Shown one piece after another: positions 9,146 through 17,003 of a DNA stretch of 64,000 nucleotides. This stretch comes from Glaciecola amylolytica (GTDB lineage Bacteria > Bacteroidota > Bacteroidia > Flavobacteriales_D > Crocinitomicaceae): contig CP034120.1 of NCBI GenBank assembly GCA_003856375.1, positions 62,001-126,000 of the forward strand. Reading direction: 5' to 3'. Within the stretch, counting starts at the first letter, position 1. Each line of letters opens with the position of its first letter. The notes beneath the pieces were generated by a model. The model saw only the letters and a list, made by a program, of their open reading frames with translations, was not told where the DNA came from and searched no databases. Made by a program: the position numbers and the translations under genes.

Positions 9146-10149
9146 GCGTTTGTCGTTTCGATCATTTTTCGTGGGGAATATTTGGAGGCAATTTCAGCCA
9201 TTGTCCGGATGTGTTCGGGAGTTGTTCCGCAGCAACCGCCAATGATATTGATCAATCCTTGCTGCAGGAATTCTTCGATTTGTGCTCCCATCATTTCGGG
9301 AGTTTCGTCGTATTGTCCGAATTCGTTAGGCAAACCTGCATTCGGGTGTGCGCTGATTGCAAAAGGTGCCTGATTTGCTAGAACCTGTAAATACGGGCGC
9401 ATGGCATCGGCTCCCAACGCACAATTCAAACCGATGCTTAAAAGCGGCATGTGTGAAACGGAAACCAGAAAAGCTTCGGTGGTTTGGCCTGTTAAGGTTC
9501 TTCCACTTTGATCGGTAATCGTTCCGGAGATCATGATCGGAATCTGAATTCCGCGCTCTTCGGATAATTCATCGATGGCAAACATGGCTGCTTTCGAATT
9601 CAAGGTATCCGTAATGGTTTCCACCAACAGGAAATCAGCCCCTCCGTCCATTAATCCGGTTGCCTGTTCTTTGAATGCAACAACCAGTTCGTTGAAGGTA
9701 ATGGCCCGAAATCCGGGATCATTCACATCGGGCGACATGGATGCAAGTTTGGTTGTTGGTCCGATCGAACCGGCTACGAATCTGGGTTTATCCGGATTTT
9801 TCGCAGTGAATTCATCGCATACCTCCCGGGCAATTTTAGCTCCGTGGTAATTGATGTCGTAAACCGCTTTTTCGAGATGGTAATCTGCCTGGGCGACTGT
9901 TGTTGCACCAAAAGTATTGGTTTCGATAATATCGGCTCCTGCTTCGAGGTATTGTGCGTGAATTTCTTTGATGACATCCGGCCGCGTGAGCACTAAAATG
10001 TCGTTATCACCTTTTAATTTGTGCGGATGATCTTCAAACCAGCCTTTTCGGAAGTCTTCTTCTTCCAGATTATAGCGTTGAATCATGGTTCCCATTGCTC
10101 CGTCGAGAATGAGGATTCGTTCGTTCAGTAATTGCTTGATGTCTTTCAT
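9142..10149 (-). CDS. metH: Methionine synthase, homocysteine-binding part
   Basis: A 335-residue homocysteine S-methyltransferase domain: [14 protein letters not shown] at the N-terminus, GLNCALGA in the middle and the zinc-binding [11 protein letters not shown] near the C-terminus supply the three Cys ligands. It binds and activates homocysteine and must act with the 888-residue cobalamin half encoded directly downstream (ATGA overlap). A SAM-I riboswitch lies in its leader, so the pair should be repressed when S-adenosylmethionine is plentiful. Start at ATG 10149 fits the family N-terminus ([20 protein letters not shown]). Confidence 0.95.
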   Translation of the reverse strand: MKDIKQLLNERILILDGAMGTMIQRYNLEEEDFRKGWFEDHPHKLKGDNDILVLTRPDVIKEIHAQYLEAGADIIETNTFGATTVAQADYHLEKAVYDINYHGAKIAREVCDEFTAKNPDKPRFVAGSIGPTTKLASMSPDVNDPGFRAITFNELVVAFKEQATGLMDGGADFLLVETITDTLNSKAAMFAIDELSEERGIQIPIMISGTITDQSGRTLTGQTTEAFLVSVSHMPLLSIGLNCALGADAMRPYLQVLANQAPFAISAHPNAGLPNEFGQYDETPEMMGAQIEEFLQQGLINIIGGCCGTTPEHIRTMAEIASKYSPRKMIETTNA

Positions 10150-10210
10150 AGCCTTTATATATGCTTTGCAAACTATGAAGTAGGGAAGTAGTCCAAAAAA
10201 CTACATGCAA
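10150..10210 (-). promoter_or_regulatory. Riboswitch-to-metH leader (expression platform region)
   Basis: Sixty bases separate the SAM-I aptamer from the metH start. On the minus strand they hold a short GTAGT-TTTTTGG-ACTAC hairpin just after the aptamer, then an A/T-rich run to the ATG. There is no long terminator stem with a T tract, so control may act on translation or by another stem; I cannot tell from sequence alone. Confidence 0.4.
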
Positions 10211-10330
10211 CTTATCTCTTCCCGACAAAATTGTCCGGATCGGATTTGGCACCTTCTCGTTTGCGATAGCAATCGTAACGGCAGGTTGCCAAGGTTTCAC
10301 AGGGCCTGTCCCTCCACCTTTCTTCATAAG
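10211..10330 (-). ncRNA. SAM-I (S-box) riboswitch
   Basis: Read on the minus strand the leader begins CTTAT and closes with ATAAG (P1 stem). Between them lie the hallmark S-box pieces in order: AGGTGGAGGGA, GGCCCTGTGAAACC, TTGGCAACC and later AGGTGCCAAATCC, then GAAGAGATAAG. These are the conserved core of the S-adenosylmethionine type I aptamer. It sits directly upstream of the two-gene metH operon, consistent with feedback on methionine synthesis. Confidence 0.95.
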
Positions 10331-10349
10331 TTATATCAAAGATCTGGTG

Positions 10350-10357
10350 CAAAGATA
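10350..10357 (-). promoter_or_regulatory. -7 box of the riboswitch-metH transcript (TATCTTTG)
   Basis: Exact TAnnTTTG match on the minus strand, about 20 bases upstream of the SAM-I aptamer, placing the transcription start just before the riboswitch. Confidence 0.6.
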
Positions 10358-10428
10358 AGCAGTAGATTTGACTTTGAAAAGGAATTGAATGAAATGTCCT
10401 GAAATTTAGATGTCCGGGATGATATCTC

Positions 10429-10456
10429 CCGCTGATTACGCAGAAGAACGCAGATG
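10429..10456. repeat. Copy of a dispersed CGCTGATTACGCAGA-type repeat
   Basis: The stretch CCCGCTGATTACGCAGAAG-AACGCAGATG lies in the gap between metH and the DUF5686 gene. Related decayed copies lie at 33321-33393 and 58922-58950. I see no coding function here. Confidence 0.45.
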
Positions 10457-10533
10457 TAGAGCGATCAATAAGGGCTTTGAATGAAAAATATGCGGAATCT
10501 GTGAGATTTGTGGGAACGAATAAACTGCTTTTC

Positions 10534-13005
10534 TTAGAAATTAAACTTCATATTCCGGTCGTCCAGAACGGCAAAGGATATTTTCCCTGTCCAGCGTGGC
10601 GTGATGTGATTTCCATCTGAGAAAACGCCATAGATTCCGATTCGAAGTCTTCTTTTGGAAAACTTGAAATTCCGCTCGATGCCCGCCAACACTTCATAAT
10701 GCTTCCAGTTGTATTCCGCAACGTAGAGTGCTCCGAACCCGAATACCAACCCGATTCCCGTTTTTTTCATAAAAGGAATCTTGTTCATGATCGATCCGTT
10801 GTCGTGGTGAATGAAATGTGCTTCGATGTAATAATTTCTGGAAGGAAGTGAGGAATCCTGATCCTGGAAAGAATACAAGGGATTGGAAAACCAGAAAGGA
10901 TCACTTCTGCGTTGGTATTTGAAATCGGCGTCCTTGAGGTTTTTAGAGCTCAGGAATTTTCCGGATTTGATGTGATAAGAAGAGGTTCCCAGGGTTCCTA
11001 ACTGAAAATTCTGATAGATTCCGAGCAATCCGTATTCGTGGTCGACGTCACTTCCGAATAATTTCGGGATTCCCCGCTGGTAATAAGCATAAACGGAAGG
11101 CCATTTGGAACCCAGAACCACTTTTCGATGAGGTTCCCGCATGTATTTTTGTCCGGGAGTATAGGTGATGGTAATATCGCCCAGTAATGCCTGATAGCCC
11201 TGAAACGGTTTGAAATCATCGTTGGGAATGACCTTGTCCAGAAAGCCCATTTTCTTGTAGCCGTTGATGGATCTTCGTTCACAAAACTCAAAGCCTATAT
11301 TTACATACAGTCCATTGAAGTATTCCTGTGTTTGCCCGATAGTAAATTTCGTTGCTTCGATGAAATTACTTCGTTTGTAGATCTGGGTGATGGCATCGTA
11401 GGAGACAATTGCATCAAAATCATGATCAAATCCAATCAGAATCCGCGATTGTTTGAAGGGATTGTAGAGATAATTCGAATTGATATTTCCTTTGATGTCG
11501 TGATTCAGAAATCCATAAGAAATCTCGGCATCCAAATCCAGGGTTCGCTGATCATTCCACTTTTTAAAGTAACCGAAACCGGGAGCTACACGAGGCCCGG
11601 CCGGATATAAAGGTCTGAGAATCGCTGCTAATGAATTGATACTCCACTGCACTTTTTTCGGACGATTCCGGTGTTCCACTCCAAACCAAACCACTTTCAG
11701 AAAGGTGACTTTGTTGAACACTTTATCGATTGAGTCGAGGTATTCTTTCCGGTTTAAGGCATCGTGGATACTGTCGCGAACCAGAATGAAGCGCTGTTCT
11801 TCCGGAGTGAGTGAAACGGTTCGTTGTTCTTTCCAGAATGTGGAATCGCGCTCATAGGCTTCTTCGGTCGTTACGGCAACTTCGTTGTTGAAGAATTTCG
11901 GAGGGAAATTGGGTATGAAATTGTAGTTTGAAAACTGGGCCACTGTTTTACAAACGGAAGACTGAGTTTTGTATTTAACACCATAATCGAGTACTTGTTC
12001 GCGGAGTACACACATGGAATCTCCCGGCAAATCGAATTCCTGATGGATGGAAAAGTAATCGTACATAAATAAATTTCCCTTTTCCATGGTCAGATCCAGT
12101 TTCTGAACCAGCCAAAGCGAGTCGATCACGTAAATGTAGCCGGTAAGCGTAGAAGTGGAACTCATGCGCGGAATGATCTTGATCTTGTGGATTTTCCGTC
12201 CGTTTTCTTCGTATTGTGCTTCCAGTTTGTAGCGATAGGAGAGAATTCCGGGCGTGGAGATCGGACTCATGACCGGCGTGCTGTGCAGATCTTCCAAATA
12301 GAGCAGGTTCTCAAAAAAGTTGAAATTGGATTTGATCGTAGTGGTGTAGTAAAGCGTTTTGTCGTTTCCTCTTAATTCATAGGCATTCCGAATTTCCTTG
12401 ACTTTGTTGGCAGATGCATAATGGCGGGTCAGTTGAATTTCTGCAATATTCATGTTGCCGGCCAACTGTGCCATTTTGCGTTTTTCTTCCTCAAAAGGAT
12501 CTGCGTATTGCTGCCCGCTTTTGTTGGAAGTTTCTTTTTCCTTTCGGGTAATGGTTTCGGTTGCTTTGATATAAACATCCGTGCTGTGAGGATAGGACCA
12601 CGGATTGATCTTTTCCCGTTTTTTGACCACTTCGAGCATGATTTCTCTTCCGGGATTCGTCCGTTTGACAGAAACCTCAGCTTCTTCCAGTTCGTTGATT
12701 CTGATCGGGAAAAGTTGAATGTCTTTTATGGCTCCTTTGTTTGAAATGACGACGTAAACTTCCCGTTCCGTGTATCCCGTGGCATTGACAATAACAAAGT
12801 ATTCTCCATCGAACAGCTGCAGGGAATATTTTCCGTTTTCGTCCGTTTGGGTTCGCAGATCCGGGTTGTTTTTGACATACACATTCGCAAAGGGAATGGG
12901 AAGCTTTTTTTCATCCAATACCTTTCCACTCAAATTCCATTGAGAATGGGCAAAGATTGGAGAGAAGATTAAAAATAGTAGGTAAAAAACCTTCAAAAGC
13001 TTCAT
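10534..13005 (-). CDS. DUF5686 / carboxypeptidase-regulatory-like outer-membrane protein
   Basis: An 823-residue protein with a signal peptide (hydrophobic stretch ending IFAHSQ), a CarboxypepD_reg-like domain (about residues 22-105: LSGKVLDEKKLPIPFANVYV, then TDENGKYSL) and a long C-terminal part typical of the DUF5686 family, which has alternating beta strands and an aromatic C-terminus (ending DDRNMKFNF) as expected for an outer-membrane barrel. The N-terminal domain resembles the plug extension of SusC/TonB-dependent receptors. The substrate is unknown. It is monocistronic: the small membrane protein gene upstream ends 95 bases before its start. The family name and secreted/outer-membrane location are firm, the function is not. 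Confidence 0.85.
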   Translation of the reverse strand: MKLLKVFYLLFLIFSPIFAHSQWNLSGKVLDEKKLPIPFANVYVKNNPDLRTQTDENGKYSLQLFDGEYFVIVNATGYTEREVYVVISNKGAIKDIQLFPIRINELEEAEVSVKRTNPGREIMLEVVKKREKINPWSYPHSTDVYIKATETITRKEKETSNKSGQQYADPFEEEKRKMAQLAGNMNIAEIQLTRHYASANKVKEIRNAYELRGNDKTLYYTTTIKSNFNFFENLLYLEDLHSTPVMSPISTPGILSYRYKLEAQYEENGRKIHKIKIIPRMSSTSTLTGYIYVIDSLWLVQKLDLTMEKGNLFMYDYFSIHQEFDLPGDSMCVLREQVLDYGVKYKTQSSVCKTVAQFSNYNFIPNFPPKFFNNEVAVTTEEAYERDSTFWKEQRTVSLTPEEQRFILVRDSIHDALNRKEYLDSIDKVFNKVTFLKVVWFGVEHRNRPKKVQWSINSLAAILRPLYPAGPRVAPGFGYFKKWNDQRTLDLDAEISYGFLNHDIKGNINSNYLYNPFKQSRILIGFDHDFDAIVSYDAITQIYKRSNFIEATKFTIGQTQEYFNGLYVNIGFEFCERRSINGYKKMGFLDKVIPNDDFKPFQGYQALLGDITITYTPGQKYMREPHRKVVLGSKWPSVYAYYQRGIPKLFGSDVDHEYGLLGIYQNFQLGTLGTSSYHIKSGKFLSSKNLKDADFKYQRRSDPFWFSNPLYSFQDQDSSLPSRNYYIEAHFIHHDNGSIMNKIPFMKKTGIGLVFGFGALYVAEYNWKHYEVLAGIERNFKFSKRRLRIGIYGVFSDGNHITPRWTGKISFAVLDDRNMKFNF

Positions 13006-13100
13006 TTTAACCAGGAGTGTATTGGTAAAACGAAAATACGAAATATGGAACTCTAATTCGTTGAAAATTAGTTGAAAGACCAGTTCTTTTGGTTGAACGG

Positions 13101-13319
13101 TTATTTCTGTTTTTGACTTTCAAGAAATGCCTGGTGTTTTTCCATGCGCTTTCTCATGAAACGTCTCATGAAATACGTTCCAAGAGCCATCAATGCGAAG
13201 ATATAGTATACAGCCCAACTGCTGAAACTTTCTTTTAAGCACATAACTGTGACCATGATAATGATGATGATTCCGACTGATAACCAAAACAATTCCATGA
13301 TGCGATTATATGTTTTCAT
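13101..13319 (-). CDS. Small two-helix membrane protein
   Basis: A 72-residue protein with two hydrophobic helices (about residues 9-27, VGIIIIIMVTVMCL, and 35-50, AVYYIFALMALGTYF) and a strongly basic C-terminal tail beginning MRRFMRKRMEKH. It starts ten bases after the lptC stop, so it belongs to the coaX-lptC transcription unit. No named family is recognised. The positively charged tail predicts both ends on the cytoplasmic side. Confidence 0.7.
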   Translation of the reverse strand: MKTYNRIMELFWLSVGIIIIIMVTVMCLKESFSSWAVYYIFALMALGTYFMRRFMRKRMEKHQAFLESQKQK

Positions 13320-13328
13320 GCTTCTTTT

Positions 13329-13877
13329 TTATTTATTGATTGAAATGCGGCCCTGAGGTTCTAAGAATTCATAATAGGAAAAGTCTTGCTTCGCGCGGAT
13401 TCCTTTTCCGTAGATCAATTCTGTCGGACTTTTGATCATGACCATTTTGTCTGTAAAGATAAGACTATCTTTTTGATCCCAGTAAAGGGCTTCGGTATAC
13501 ATGGTTTGCTGGCGGGCAGGATTGTAAAGCTGAACGGAATCAAGAACGCGCATGGTTCCTTTCGTTTCGTTGATTTCTCCGTATCGTCCTGTGAGAATAG
13601 ACTCCAGTTCTCCGTCCGAATCAAAGAGATCCACCTTCACTCCTTCCCGGAATTTGGTAATATGTTCCGGTGTCGAATAAGCTTCGGCCAGAGGAGCATA
13701 CAATTTGAATTGCGGAAATCCTGCTTCCGTTTGAAGAATAAAAAGTTCCTCTGTTTTTTGTTCAGGATCTGTTGATTTGAAGGTGATCTGTTTGATTTCA
13801 TCCAGATCATTGACGCATGAACTAAACACCATTAAACATGCCAGGCACAGATAAACGAATGTCCGGTTCTTTTTCAT
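13329..13877 (-). CDS. lptC: LPS export periplasmic protein LptC
   Basis: A 182-residue protein with an N-terminal membrane/lipobox-like segment (FSSCVN) and the LptC beta-jellyroll pattern: FILQTEAGFPQFKLYAPLAEAY, KFREGVKVDLFDSDGE, LTGRYGEINETKGTM and YGKGIRAKQDFS. LptC carries lipopolysaccharide from the LptBFG ATPase complex across the periplasm toward LptA/LptD. Bacteroidota LptC proteins often carry a lipobox-like Cys in place of a plain anchor, as here. The start codon shares one base with the stop of the upstream outer-membrane protein (TAATG), which implies translational coupling. Confidence 0.85.
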   Translation of the reverse strand: MKKNRTFVYLCLACLMVFSSCVNDLDEIKQITFKSTDPEQKTEELFILQTEAGFPQFKLYAPLAEAYSTPEHITKFREGVKVDLFDSDGELESILTGRYGEINETKGTMRVLDSVQLYNPARQQTMYTEALYWDQKDSLIFTDKMVMIKSPTELIYGKGIRAKQDFSYYEFLEPQGRISINK

Positions 13878-15241
13878 TAATCGAGTTTATACTTTTTGAA
13901 CCATCTTTCGTACGAAGAAGGTGCGATAATAATCCCGAAGTTAATGGAATAGAATTGCTCTTTCAAATCTGCAGCGTTTCCGGTTCCGTTACTTCCGTAT
14001 TGGAAGCTGATGTTGATCGAAGAGTTTGACTTCTGGCTCAGGAACGGGAATCCTAATCCTGCAGTTACAGCAGTTGTTTTCAGCTGTCTTCCATTGATTG
14101 AATTCGGTAAATAGCCGTATTGTCCGCCGATTCTGTATTTGATTTTTGAGAAATACTTCATCCCTTTTGATTTTTTAGTAGGATCAATATTGGGAATGAA
14201 CTGCATACCCAATTTGGATACGAAGGTGTTTGAAAAGACGTCGTTATTGTTGTTTGTGTGGGCTCCGAATTGCTCTTCGTATGTTTTCCACTGCATCATC
14301 GTTACTTCCGCAAAAATTCCCAATTGATACTTCGCCTTATCCGGATATTTTGAAGTGTTCGGAGTGAATGTATAACCTGCTCCAATCGTTTGCTTACTTG
14401 GGAAAACAATTTTTCCCTTGTTGTTGTCAATGTAAGAAACCGTATCGGTGTATGAAAGCTGGTTATTGACATCCTTTGCGTAATAAAGTCCGTAATCCAG
14501 ATACGAATTGATGGAAATCTGAGGAGTATAAACTGCCGAGATAAACAATTGCTGACGTTTGTCAAAATCCAGGAAACGCTGATAATTTACACCGAAGGAG
14601 TAGTAAAGCGATTTTAAACGATAGGTCGAAAGATCAACTCCTCCAGCCGGACTGCTTGCATCAAACACGCTGCTGCGCTGATTGGTAACAGATCCGAACA
14701 AATAACCCAGATTCGCTCCGACACTCAATGTCGACCTTTCTGATTTGATGATGGAATACGCCAAACCTACGAATAGCAAGTTGGTGGATCCGAAACCCTG
14801 ATAATTAAATGTCGTAGAATCATCATAAGCATAGCTTCGCTGGCTCAGATTATATCCCTTGCGTGTAAACGGTTTCAATCCCAATCCGATTCCGAAACGC
14901 TTTCCGATCGGAATAGCCATCGTAATATTTGAAATACCGGTTGTTTTTCCCTTGAAACTTCCCAAATCGTTTGAGTAATTGGAGAATTTTGAAGCAACTC
15001 CGACCGAAAATAACGGCTGACCGAAAGAAAGCAGGGAATAACTCGCAGGGTTATACGTGTTGATCAACGTAGAGTCAAAAACAATACTTGAAATGTTTCC
15101 AATTCCTCCGAATTGTGCCTCTGGAAGAGCACCTTCCTCACCAATACCTGTCGTACTGTATGGAGATGATGAGGTGGTTTGTGTCCACGATGTATAGCAC
15201 AAAGTAGTACTAAATACTAGAAGAAAAAGTTGTTTGAGCAT
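13877..15241 (-). CDS. Predicted outer-membrane beta-barrel protein (coaX-lptC operon)
   Basis: A 454-residue protein with a signal peptide (MLKQLFLLVFSTTLCYTSWTQ). The mature part is made of amphipathic strands with many Tyr, Gly, Ser and Asn residues (for example SLYYSFGVNYQRFL, AGYTFTPNTSK), typical of a flavobacterial barrel protein. In many Bacteroidota a gene of this type sits between coaX and lptC, as here; the neighbourhood hints at an envelope role, but no substrate is known. Its start lies 32 bases inside the end of coaX and its stop overlaps the lptC start by one base, so the four genes form a tightly coupled operon. Confidence 0.75.
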   Translation of the reverse strand: MLKQLFLLVFSTTLCYTSWTQTTSSSPYSTTGIGEEGALPEAQFGGIGNISSIVFDSTLINTYNPASYSLLSFGQPLFSVGVASKFSNYSNDLGSFKGKTTGISNITMAIPIGKRFGIGLGLKPFTRKGYNLSQRSYAYDDSTTFNYQGFGSTNLLFVGLAYSIIKSERSTLSVGANLGYLFGSVTNQRSSVFDASSPAGGVDLSTYRLKSLYYSFGVNYQRFLDFDKRQQLFISAVYTPQISINSYLDYGLYYAKDVNNQLSYTDTVSYIDNNKGKIVFPSKQTIGAGYTFTPNTSKYPDKAKYQLGIFAEVTMMQWKTYEEQFGAHTNNNNDVFSNTFVSKLGMQFIPNIDPTKKSKGMKYFSKIKYRIGGQYGYLPNSINGRQLKTTAVTAGLGFPFLSQKSNSSINISFQYGSNGTGNAADLKEQFYSINFGIIIAPSSYERWFKKYKLD

Positions 15242-15959
15242 GTAAGAGTGCTATTAATAATCCTTTTAAGGTCAAATTCTCGTCGGCAAATATGCCATAT
15301 TTATTACCTAATTCAAAATGTTGACTGTCACCCCCGGTGAGAAAAATTGTTAATTCGGGATAAAGCCTTCGGTATTCTTCGATAAAACCGACCATTTCCA
15401 GGTGCATTCCGTTCATCACACCACTTCTCATCGCATCGTGTGTGTTTTTCCCGATAAACGGTCCTTGAATCCGGTCTTCGATGAGTGGTAATTTTCCGGT
15501 AAACTGATGCATGGCTTTATAGCGCAGTTCAATTCCGGGAGAAATACTTCCTCCTTCGTAAATCTTCGGGTAACGGACAAAATCATATTTGATGCAGGTT
15601 CCAACATCAATAACTAACGCATCTTTTTCAGAAATATTGACAGCAGCAATGGCATTTGCCAAACGGTCAATTCCCAGTGTTTGGGGCGATTCGTAATTGT
15701 TGACTAGCGGAACAGCCAACTGATGATTGAATAAAATGGCATTTGGAAGCAGTCCTTTGATCCATTTGGTGTTTTTATCCGAACGGACAGAACTGATAAT
15801 TCCCAAATAATTTTTGTGCTTGAGCAGATAGGATTTCAGTTTATCCAGCTGATCATTGGAAAAAGCATGAACTTCCTGTAAATCATTATTTTGAAATAAA
15901 CCAACCTTGATGCGCGTGTTTCCGGCATCTACAACAACTGATTTGATTTCTTGTTCCAT
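15210..15959 (-). CDS. coaX: Type III pantothenate kinase
   Basis: A 249-residue CoaX: VVDAGNTRIKVG is the N-terminal phosphate motif, LGIDRLANAIAA and VIDVGTCIKYD the middle motifs, and GGSISPGIELRYKAM the characteristic C-terminal one. It phosphorylates pantothenate in the first step of coenzyme A synthesis and uses a monovalent cation. It leads the operon with the outer-membrane protein and lptC. A perfect TATCTTTG -7 box ends five bases before the ATG, so the message should be almost leaderless. Confidence 0.95.
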   Translation of the reverse strand: MEQEIKSVVVDAGNTRIKVGLFQNNDLQEVHAFSNDQLDKLKSYLLKHKNYLGIISSVRSDKNTKWIKGLLPNAILFNHQLAVPLVNNYESPQTLGIDRLANAIAAVNISEKDALVIDVGTCIKYDFVRYPKIYEGGSISPGIELRYKAMHQFTGKLPLIEDRIQGPFIGKNTHDAMRSGVMNGMHLEMVGFIEEYRRLYPELTIFLTGGDSQHFELGNKYGIFADENLTLKGLLIALLHAQTTFSSSI

Positions 15960-15964
15960 TTCGA

Positions 15965-15972
15965 CAAAGATA
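15965..15972 (-). promoter_or_regulatory. -7 box of coaX (TATCTTTG)
   Basis: Exact TAnnTTTG match on the minus strand, five bases upstream of the coaX start codon. Confidence 0.6.
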
Positions 15973-16026
15973 GGATTGATTTTACAAAAAAAATCACTTT
16001 TTCTTAGGAGGAATAAATTCTATTAC

Positions 16027-16034
16027 TATCTTTG
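16027..16034 (+). promoter_or_regulatory. -7 box of tRNA-Phe (TATCTTTG)
   Basis: Exact TAnnTTTG match, 16 bases before the mature tRNA 5' end; the short gap is a normal tRNA leader. Confidence 0.6.
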
Positions 16035-16050
16035 CACCCACAATTGAGGC

Positions 16051-16123
16051 GGTGATGTAGCTCAGTCGGTAGAGCAAAGGACTGAAAATCCTTGTGTCGG
16101 GGGTTCGATTCCCTCCATCACCA
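16051..16123 (+). tRNA. tRNA-Phe (GAA)
   Basis: The 73-nt cloverleaf is complete: acceptor arms GGTGATG and CATCACC pair perfectly, the D arm is GCTC..GAGC, the anticodon arm is AAGGA-CTGAAAA-TCCTT with anticodon GAA, and the T loop carries GGTTCGATTCC. The discriminator base is A and CCA is not encoded. It is followed by its own terminator. Confidence 0.98.
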
Positions 16124-16140
16124 CAACCACAGAAGCAGAG

Positions 16141-16169
16141 AAAAGGCAATCCAAATGGGTTGCCTTTTT
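16141..16169 (+). terminator. Terminator of tRNA-Phe
   Basis: AAAAGGCAA (16141-16149) pairs with TTGCCTTTT (16160-16168), ten-base loop, T run on the 3' side. Confidence 0.85.
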
Positions 16170-16196
16170 CGCTTCGTGGTTTTTGTGGTGATGAGG

Positions 16197-16262
16197 TCCG
16201 TAGTGATTGACGTGTTCCCATAGCGGTTGGAAACCTGCTATGGGAAGGAAATCTACTACGGA
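16197..16262. repeat. Nested inverted repeat between tRNA-Phe and the GIY-YIG gene
   Basis: Outer arms TCCGTAGT (16197-16204) and ACTACGGA (16255-16262) enclose perfect inner arms TTCCCATAGC (16215-16224) and GCTATGGGAA (16237-16246); the loop itself can add a GGTT/AACC stem. A related nested element with an inner TTCCGATAGC core lies at 25081-25130. Confidence 0.6.
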
Positions 16263-16350
16263 GAAGAACCGAACCGCTAAGAGATTCTCTTTGTTCAATC
16301 AAAAATGAAGCCTCCATTTTTTGTTTCGGATATATTCCTTAACTTAAAGT

Positions 16351-16671
16351 ATGACACAACCATTGCCCTATTGCACATATGTACTTTTCAGTGAAAAAGA
16401 TTTGATGCTTTACGTCGGATATTCTTCTAATCTGGAAAACAGAATAATCAAGCACAATGTTGGTGGTGTGAAAAGTACATCCATCCGTCGACCTTTAAAG
16501 TTGATTTTCTGCGAGTTTTATCTTTTTGAGAAAGATGCCAGGAATCGCGAGTTATATTTCAAAACTACCTCTGGAAAGAAAGCATTAAAGCTGATGTTGC
16601 GATCTACATTACGCACATTGGGTTATGCGGAGAAAGTAGCATTTCTTTTTCAGTGCGAGAGCGGGGAGTGA
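16351..16671 (+). CDS. GIY-YIG domain protein
   Basis: A 106-residue single-domain member of the GIY-YIG nuclease superfamily: CTYVLFSEKD replaces the GIY part, then MLYVGYSSNLENRIIKHN gives YIG-like strand, the helix Arg (R in ENRIIKHN) and the family pattern; the expected Glu lies in RNRELYFKT, where YFK is also conserved. Proteins of this size occur in many copies in flavobacteria and their role (repair, mobile-element nuclease) is unsettled. It stands alone between tRNA-Phe and an AT-rich STAND NTPase gene. No recognition sequence or partner is visible. Confidence 0.8.
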   Translation: MTQPLPYCTYVLFSEKDLMLYVGYSSNLENRIIKHNVGGVKSTSIRRPLKLIFCEFYLFEKDARNRELYFKTTSGKKALKLMLRSTLRTLGYAEKVAFLFQCESGE

Positions 16672-16714
16672 GGGAAGAGAGTGTGAAATCCCGGTTCGAA
16701 GCTTCAATTCCGTC

Positions 16715-16745
16715 TCCTCCCTTGAGGGAGGATTAAGGAGGGTGG
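16715..16745. repeat. TCCTCCCT-TG-AGGGAGGA palindrome plus AAGGAGGGTGG
   Basis: Perfect eight-base arms at 16715-16722 and 16725-16732 around TG, followed by ATTAAGGAGGGTGGTG. The same kind of purine-rich motif recurs widely in Bacteroidota intergenic DNA (general knowledge) and a fragment, TCCTCCCTTAA, occurs at 22885. The rest of the 16672-17003 gap is AT-rich with no gene; its base composition changes abruptly after about 16830. Confidence 0.45.
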
Positions 16746-17003
16746 TGAACCCTAAATCTCCTACAAGCACTGATTTCATTCAGTTCCCCGAAATCTATAG
16801 CGATTCGATTCTCTTTTGTTCGGAACGTATTGTATTTCAGATTTTTTTTGCTAGTATTGAAGCGTTAACGTAATATATACTATTCGCTGAAAACAAATTT
16901 CATTTGTATAAGTTGAAAATTAGATTTTGAAATCAATTTACTTATTGTAATTGGCTGTTTTTATGTGTATAGGCGTTTTTTTGTTAAAAACAGTAGAACT
17001 TAT

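Noticed and set aside
6677-9245. Several plus-strand ORFs of 68-157 codons across metH
   Set aside because: They lie antisense to a textbook methionine synthase, have no family motifs and no promoter; they are shadows caused by codon bias.
15994-16317. 107-codon minus-strand ORF across tRNA-Phe
   Set aside because: It covers a perfect tRNA, its terminator and a nested hairpin; not coding.
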